A stretch of 64,000 nt of DNA from Pseudopyrenochaeta lycopersici. Its lineage: Eukaryota > Ascomycota > Dothideomycetes > Pleosporales > Pseudopyrenochaetaceae. Below, piece by piece: positions 58,640-64,000 of this stretch. The translations under genes were made by a program, and so were the position numbers. The stretch's first letter is position 1, and each line of letters opens with the position of its first letter. A model generated the notes under the pieces. The model had not been told where the DNA came from and searched no databases. It saw only the letters and a list, made by a program, of their open reading frames with translations. The DNA is taken from assembly GCA_003313425.1 (NCBI GenBank), contig NHZP01000024.1, positions 837,861-901,860 on the forward strand, in the 5' to 3' direction.

Positions 58640-59135
58640 TTATAACCCTAAGGTTACCTGGCTAGAAGACTCTAACGGCCCTAATTCCTAGAACGGCGAC
58701 TAGTCCACGACGGCAGCGCCTAAGGGGGCCCTAGGGTTAACTGAGGCTAACTTAGAGTTTAAGGACTCTAACGCCTTAAGGCGTTCGATGTCCTCTACGT
58801 CCGCAAGACCCTTGTTAAATAACCTTGCCTCCTTCTTCTTTAACAACTTTTGTTACTTACGCAAACGTTTCTACTTTAAGCGCGCTGCGGCAATACAGTT
58901 AAACGCTGCCTGCACTAACCGCTTATCCTTATTAATAGCCTTTTCTACTACTTTATCTTATTAGTCTAAATCCGCTAGCTCCTTATTAATCTTTAAAAAG
59001 TCTAGAACTAGGACGTTAATAGGCACGCATTCTACCTGCCCCCTAACTCCCTCGCAGTTTCCGCACTTTAAGGACAAAGAGGACATCTAACAACCTAGGT
59101 TGTTTTCCACACATCGCTTACAGGACACTATTACG
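58640..59135 (-). pseudogene. Antisense Cys/coiled-coil frame in Gypsy2
   Basis: Minus strand between chromodomain and 3' LTR. KCGNCEGVRGQVECVPINV lies at 59,065-59,010, giving C-x2-C-x8-C. Then LVLDFLKINKELADLD, helical segments rich in Lys/Arg/Leu (KDKRLVQAAFNCIAAARLK; KLLKKKEARLFNKGLADVED), and an acidic/Leu heptad stretch IERLKALESLNSKLA. Stops in the frame are few and all at positions reachable from Trp/Gln by one transition. It is unrelated in sequence to the Gypsy1 antisense frame but has the same plan: Cys cluster first, coiled coil after. Function unknown. Confidence 0.6.
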
Positions 59136-59244
59136 TCCTAACCTTTATTATTTATTTAATCTCTACGTTTTTAGTAATAGTACGTAGCCTAGGAGGACAT
59201 CAGACTAACCTATAGGGACATAAGTTATTAGAAGAGGAGGATAG

Positions 59245-59676
59245 TGTTATAACCTAAGAATGTACTAAGGGACAGCCGCCTTAAGAAGCCCTGCAGACTA
59301 GTACGTGCGCTAAAGTATAAGGCTGCACCTAAAGAAGTACGTAACTCGTTATAAGTCTTACGGTCTTAGGAATCTTACACACTGATATATAGTCTCTATA
59401 TAAGACTTATTAAGAATAGTACAGTCTTATAAGACTCCTTGTGTATATAGATTACTATAATAAACCCTTATAGCTTAGTATATTTAACTTAATATTATAC
59501 TCTATAGTATAGTAATAGTAATACTAATTGTTCTTAACCCTTAGTACTCTTTACAGAAGCACCCTCTTACTGTCTTAGTATTAAACCCCTATCTATCTAG
59601 TCCCTTACTCTATCCCGGAGAACTAACCTTGCAGTCTCATTAGTTATCCTTACCAATAGCTTTTAAGATTCTTACA
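59245..59676 (+). repeat. Gypsy2 3' LTR, 432 bp
   Basis: Same length as the 5' LTR; differs by C-to-T and G-to-A changes in both directions. It ends CTTACA immediately before TAAAG. Confidence 0.94.
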
Positions 59677-59685
59677 TAAAGATTA

Positions 59686-59808
59686 TGTTAGCCAACACGG
59701 TTAGCTCCTCACGTGCTCTGTTATATAAGCATCCACGGGGTATATAGTTCCCTTGTGTCTTATTTGATAGGAATTAACCTAGTTCCTCCTGCCTGCTGCC
59801 CGCCAATA
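59686..59808 (+). repeat. Copia 5' LTR, 123 bp
   Basis: Reverse complement of the solo LTR at 4469-4591. Its last bases are CGCCAATA where the solo copy has CGCCAACA, a C-to-T change in the terminal CA. Confidence 0.93.
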
Positions 59809-59820
59809 GTTATGAGCCCG
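59809..59820 (+). promoter_or_regulatory. Primer-binding site: half-tRNA initiator-Met type
   Basis: GTTATGAGCCCG starts directly after the LTR. It is complementary to the anticodon stem-loop of initiator tRNA-Met (GGGCUCAUAAC), not to its 3' end. This is the half-tRNA priming known from Drosophila copia and relatives. Confidence 0.75.
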
Positions 59821-60039
59821 GTTTGCACCTCCTAAGCTACGCAACTCTGCACGAATATAGCTTTAGACGTGTAACTAATAACAACTACGTTTACCTTTAC
59901 CTGTTGTATCTATTAACAGCTAGGTTACCGTTAAAGACCTATATAGTCAACAAGTGTCGCTATTTAACTAGAACTGTTGCTCTCTGCATAGAGATTAGTT
60001 TAGTAATTAATCACTGAGATTACGATATCGTACAACAAC

Positions 60040-63000
60040 GCAGGAGTCACACAAGTGACTGTTTTACTAGATAAACCAGCCAACTAGGAGTTATAGTTCT
60101 AGCTACGACGAGAGAAAGCTATTATAGATAGTATTTAGAAGTACTATAACATCTTAAAACTAAAGAATAAGCTACTAAAGCTTAGAGAACTAACTAGACT
60201 GTTACCTAGCGATATACGGCTAGGAGCGACAGAGATCAGCTAGCTAGACGCAGCTAAGAAGGCATTATACAGTAATCTCCTTTAAGACTAGAGATACGAA
60301 AGAGTAGAGTATATAAAACTGAAGCAGAAGGATAGTAAGCTCCTTCTTAACATCAGCCGTACGATTGCTGCTTAACACCTTTACCTTATTAGTAGAAAAG
60401 ATAAGGCGTACAATCGACTAGTTACTCTTAAGAAGCAGTTTACGCTAACAGCTGCCTTACAAAGCAGAGAGCTAACTATTAAATATTAAGCTCTGCAGGA
60501 CAGTCCTTAGAGTCGAGATCTTAAGTAATAGCTTAACAACTAGATTTATATTACTAACTAAGGCGGGGAGGCAGGTCTCTCTAAACAACAAGGTTATTAA
60601 GCTTAAGAGGATTTCCTAACATCTATTAGGACGATTGCCCCTGAATAGGTAGTATCGTCGCACTATAACCTTATTAAAAAGGAGACCTTAGATAAGATAA
60701 ATAAGATTTAAACTCTAGCCAGACTATATAGCTTAGTTTAGGGTCTATTATTAACGAATTAGGCCTAGTATAACGTTGCTTAGCACGTTTACAACACTTA
60801 GTGTTTTAAACAGAATAGACTAGAAAAGACTAGAAGGAGTAGAGATTATTAAAATCAGCTTATAAGCCTAGAATATCTCTACAGAGGTATGTATTAGTAT
60901 GGGAGTGCTAGTACCTGTTTCCAGATCATCTAAAGAGACTAGAGAGCTTTCGACCTGTTAAAGCTGTACAGGATAGGATAGCTAGGCCTTAAAGAACTAG
61001 AGCAGGTTAAAAGGATTAATAAGCTCCTCGCTCGTTACGGCAAGAAAATTAAGGGCGTAGATGAGCTAATAAGCCTTGACGGTGGAAAGGAGAGCTAAGG
61101 GGGTAGTTTTGCGACCTACAGCTCCTTCTCTGTCACCTAGGTGTAACTAAAACGCTGCTAACGATTATTAATTGATGGATCCTTAACCTAGGCTCAAACA
61201 TCTATATATGTAATTCAAGGAGGTTTGGCTGGCGAGAGATAAGGCAGGCTACAGCTTAGGAAATAGTGCTTGCAGGAGACTTAAGTCTAGCAATACAGGC
61301 CTGGGGAGAGGTTGTGTTTTAAAGTTAATCGACGTCTAGAATAAGTCAGATTAAGCTGACTAATGTGGCCCTTATAGAAGGCTTCTTTACAAACGTTGTA
61401 AGCCTCTTAAGATGCGAGAGATAGGCATTCAGTTTGACTTAGGACGAGATGTCATATACAAGCAGCATCTGTCAAACGTCACATGCCTACTTAGGTATAA
61501 AGAAGGGACACTAGATCGTTGATGCTGACGAGAACGATCGTCCAGCACTAAGTAGCTTCGCAACAGCTCTTTGAGGAGCGTACAAGGTCTCACGGGAAGA
61601 TCGACGTCCAATTGCCGCATCTCATGTTGAAGCCATGAGATGTTTGTACACGCGAGCAAGGAGGCGATCGACCACTTGAATGCAAACGTACGAGGAATCA
61701 GTCTTGAGCAAGGAGCTCGAGCACCACATCTGCGAGAATGCGAGACCTGCATTGAGTTAAAATCGACAGCTCAGGTCAGCAGGCGTTAATCAGACGATCG
61801 AGCTACAAGGCCTTTCTATAGGATTGTAGTTGATCTCGTACAGCTGATCCTGACAGGAGAAACGTGCTATAACGGAGATTGTTACCTCCTGCATGCTGTA
61901 TGCGAGTTCTCAAGGTGGCATGAGGCGACGACTCTTACTAATAAAACACTACCTGTCGTGATAGCAGCGTTGCGAGCGCTGATAAACAAGATTGAACGCT
62001 AGTATGGACATACTGTTGTTGTCCTTAAGGTTGACGGCGATCGCGGATATGGCTTACAGCTCTATGAGATCGCGAGGCAGGCTGGCCTTAAGGTTGAGCT
62101 TCGAGCCCCTGACACGCCTGAACAGCTAGGAGCCGCAGAGCAAGCAGGGAACGTGATTATGACAAGAGCAAGATCACTTCGAATCAAGGCAGGACTGCTA
62201 AAGTCGCTGTCAAATGAGCTAGCAGTTACAGCAGCTTGAATCGTTAATGTCACGCCTACCAAGTCAATCGCATGGAAGACGCCATATGAGCTAGTCTATG
62301 GCAGGCAGCCTTCAGTTGCCCACTTCTTACAGATAGGCTGCAAAGCCTATGTCCTGAATAAGAAGCTGAAGAAAGTAGATAAGCTTGAGTCTCGTACATT
62401 TATAGGATACCTTATAGGGTACGACTCAACGAATATCTTCCGCATCTGGCTGCTAAAGAAGAGCTAGGTAATACGCGTGAGAGACGTGATATGTTAGAAG
62501 AACAGCCTTTTTAACGACTACGAGAAAGCTGAGAGAGAAGCTATCGTACGAGAAGATATTGACTATCTTAACATACCTTAGGTACAGGAGATAGAGGCTG
62601 ATCAAGAGATACTGCAGAACTAGAGGCATCAGCTCAACGATGAGACAGCTCGTTCTACAGAGATAGCTGAAAACAACATAGTGGCAGAGTTCCATAAGGA
62701 CTGGGGCTTTCTACTAACACTAGAACTATCAGATTGTGGTACTGCACTACCTTAACAGGAGGCAGGCGACGATAGAGAACTAGACTAAGCTACAGAGCTG
62801 GTAGAACAAGTTAGTGCTGAAGATTAAGGCACTGAGGAACAGGTTCAAGAACAGCTGCTTAATGAGCTGTAGACACATCATGAGGATGACACGTCTACAG
62901 TTATAAGTAGGCAGATGGACTACTTAGGCCAGCTGCAACAGGCAGGCGAGGCTGACTACGAAAGCTACCATCTGAGTGGCCTAAAGGATGGAGTAATACA

Positions 63001-64000
63001 GACAACTATGTACTAGATCGTCAGCAGAACAATGTACTAAAGATGGCTGATCCTGCTGTTAGAAGTAGTAGCAATATTGTAGAAGGGAAGAGAGCTAGGA
63101 GGCTAGCTAACTAGGCCCTAGCTACATACTACAGAGTATTTGCAGTAGCATTGAATCCAACAGCTCCTTTGAAGCTCGCAGGTGAGATGCCTAGGTTAAG
63201 GCTACATCGTGACCAACTACCAGAGCCGCTAAAGCGATGGAAGGAAGTGAAGGATTATCTATTTAGTGCTGAGTTTAGAGAGGCAGTACGAGCAGAGCTT
63301 AATAGCTGCTGGTTAAAAGATTACTTCAAGCGTACGGAGGTTACTGTAACGACAGCAGATGCTGAGGTTCTACCCCTAATGTAGGTGTTCTTATATAAGT
63401 TTGACGAAGACGGGTACCTATATAAGTTTAAGGCGCGTATATGCGTACGAGGAGACCTGCAGGAGGCATAGGGTGAGACGTATGCTGCAAACGTTAGCTA
63501 TTAAGGTCTTTCGATCTCTTATAGCACTGGCAGTGGCATTTAACCTGAAGATGTTTCAGTTTAACGCCCTAAACGCCTTTCTTAACGCTCGACTACTACG
63601 CAAGATATACTGTCGTACGCCTGAAGGGTTTACAGACGAGTTTAGCGAGCTTCTTAAGCTTTAGCGAGCGCTCTATGGCCTTAAGGAAGCACTACTGCTG
63701 TGGTACTAGGAGCTCTTATTAACCTTAAAGAAGCTTGGGTTGAGGCCTGTGCTAGGAGTACCGTGCCTATACACGAACGACCGTCTGATCGTCTTTTTCT
63801 ATGTGGACGATATCGTCGTCCTCGTCCATCCGCTCAATATGAGCTACTACCAAACGTTCAAGCAACAGATGCTTGAAACGTACGAGATCCGTAAGCTAGG
63901 CGAGCTGAAGTAGTTCCTTAGCATCCGTGTGATCCGCGAGGAGCTTACTCAATCAATCTACCTAGCACAGGACTTATTCATTAATAAGATCGCAGCGAAA
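60040..64000 (+). pseudogene. Copia gag-pol, frameshifted, partial
   Basis: Gag-like frame about 60,060-61,100 with many TAG. Protease start about 61,170-61,215 (a D-x-G-S-x-x-x-x-C-N pattern). Pre-integrase zinc region about 61,650-61,740. Integrase core 61,880-62,460, nearly open (ALINKIER, LELVYGRQPS-like region, CKAYVLNKK, TFIGYLIGYDS). Reverse transcriptase 63,150-64,000: an open piece 63,151-63,384 (LKLAGEMPRLRLHRDQLPEP), then a TAG at a Trp position and a one-base frameshift near 63,490, after which VFRSLIALAVAFNLKMFQF continues. The catalytic FFYVDDIVV near 63,805 is intact, unlike in the Gypsy elements. RNase H and 3' LTR lie outside. Confidence 0.88.

Larger units (their letters stand above)
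52636..59676 (+). mobile_element. Gypsy2: complete Ty3/Gypsy chromovirus, 7,041 bp
   Basis: LTRs of 432 bp at 52,636-53,067 and 59,245-59,676, with TSD TAAAG at 52,631-52,635 and 59,677-59,681. LTR ends TGTTA...TCTTACA. The polypurine tract AGAAGAGGAGGATAG is just before the 3' LTR. gag-pol is homologous throughout to Gypsy1 but more mutated. Inserted between the old Gypsy and the Copia LTR: only ATTA separates its right duplication from that LTR. Confidence 0.95.
59686..64000 (+). mobile_element. Copia element, 5' complete, runs off the window
   Basis: Starts with a 123-bp LTR (59,686-59,808), followed by a primer site and gag, protease, integrase and reverse transcriptase in Copia order. 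The 5 bp before the LTR (GATTA, 59,681-59,685) should recur after its 3' LTR beyond the window. It interrupts the integrase of the old Gypsy. Much less RIP-mutated from 61.4 kb onward than the Gypsy elements, with many intact codons. Confidence 0.92.

Noticed and set aside
1..64000. tRNA or rRNA genes
   Set aside because: Looked for A/B-box and cloverleaf patterns by eye; only the primer-site complement of initiator tRNA-Met next to the Copia LTR was seen, which is not a gene.

Overview
The window is filamentous-fungal DNA, most likely Pezizomycotina and probably a Dothideomycete. The evidence is short (46-166 bp) GT-AG introns with CTAAC-type branch sites, typical fungal gene families (NRAMP, MCT-type MFS, HET-NACHT, DUF899), and retroelements carrying the signature of repeat-induced point mutation (RIP). 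In the repeats, sense codons of the CAG/CAA/TGG type have become TAG/TAA on both strands, TpA is in great excess, and catalytic Asp codons have become Asn.

Gene-bearing islands: (i) 0.3-2.8 kb holds a four-exon zinc alcohol dehydrogenase (+) convergent with a two-exon alpha/beta-hydrolase (-). (ii) 5.5-6.9 kb holds an MCT-type MFS transporter (+). (iii) 11.15-11.85 kb holds a secreted hevein-type chitin-binding, Cys-rich protein (+), whose stop lies 79 bp from a transposon end. (iv) 24.3-25.0 kb holds an intronless DUF899 thioredoxin-like protein (+). (v) 25.5-27.5 kb holds a decayed HET-NACHT (NLR-like, heterokaryon-incompatibility type) gene. (vi) 28.8-30.8 kb holds a four-exon NRAMP metal transporter (+). 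(vii) 33.2-34.6 kb holds a conserved Cys-rich/coiled-coil protein broken by RIP-like stops.

Repeat blocks: at 4.4-4.8 kb a TA-flanked MITE contains a 123-bp Copia solo LTR. At 7.6-8.7 kb there is a relic Gypsy 3' end. From 11.9 to 20.6 kb a Fot1/Pogo DNA transposon (dead transposase, -) is split by a complete 6.86-kb chromovirus ('Gypsy3', TSD ATACT), and a 236-bp Pogo-like MITE follows 12 bp beyond its TA. From 35.7 to 64 kb lies a nested graveyard: a hAT transposase relic (-), a Copia gag-protease relic, and an old Ty3/Gypsy element (+). The old Gypsy is interrupted by two solo LTRs of one family, by a complete Gypsy ('Gypsy1', -, TSD ATCTA), and by a Copia at 59,686 that runs off the window. 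A second complete chromovirus ('Gypsy2', +, TSD TAAAG) sits in the few bases left of the Copia. The target duplications give the order of insertion directly.

The most unusual signal is in the chromoviruses. Each carries, between the chromodomain and the 3' LTR, a degenerate reading frame on the opposite strand with a Cys cluster followed by a charged, coil-like stretch. Gypsy1 and Gypsy2 share gag-pol and the LTR from the TATA-like site onward, but have unrelated antisense frames and unrelated U3 sequences, as if U3 plus antisense gene were one exchangeable cassette. Two further orphan fragments (8.2 and 31.6 kb) look like relics of the same kind of module.

All coordinates for spliced genes come from hand-placed introns. 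The names Gypsy1-3 and 'old Gypsy' are local labels.
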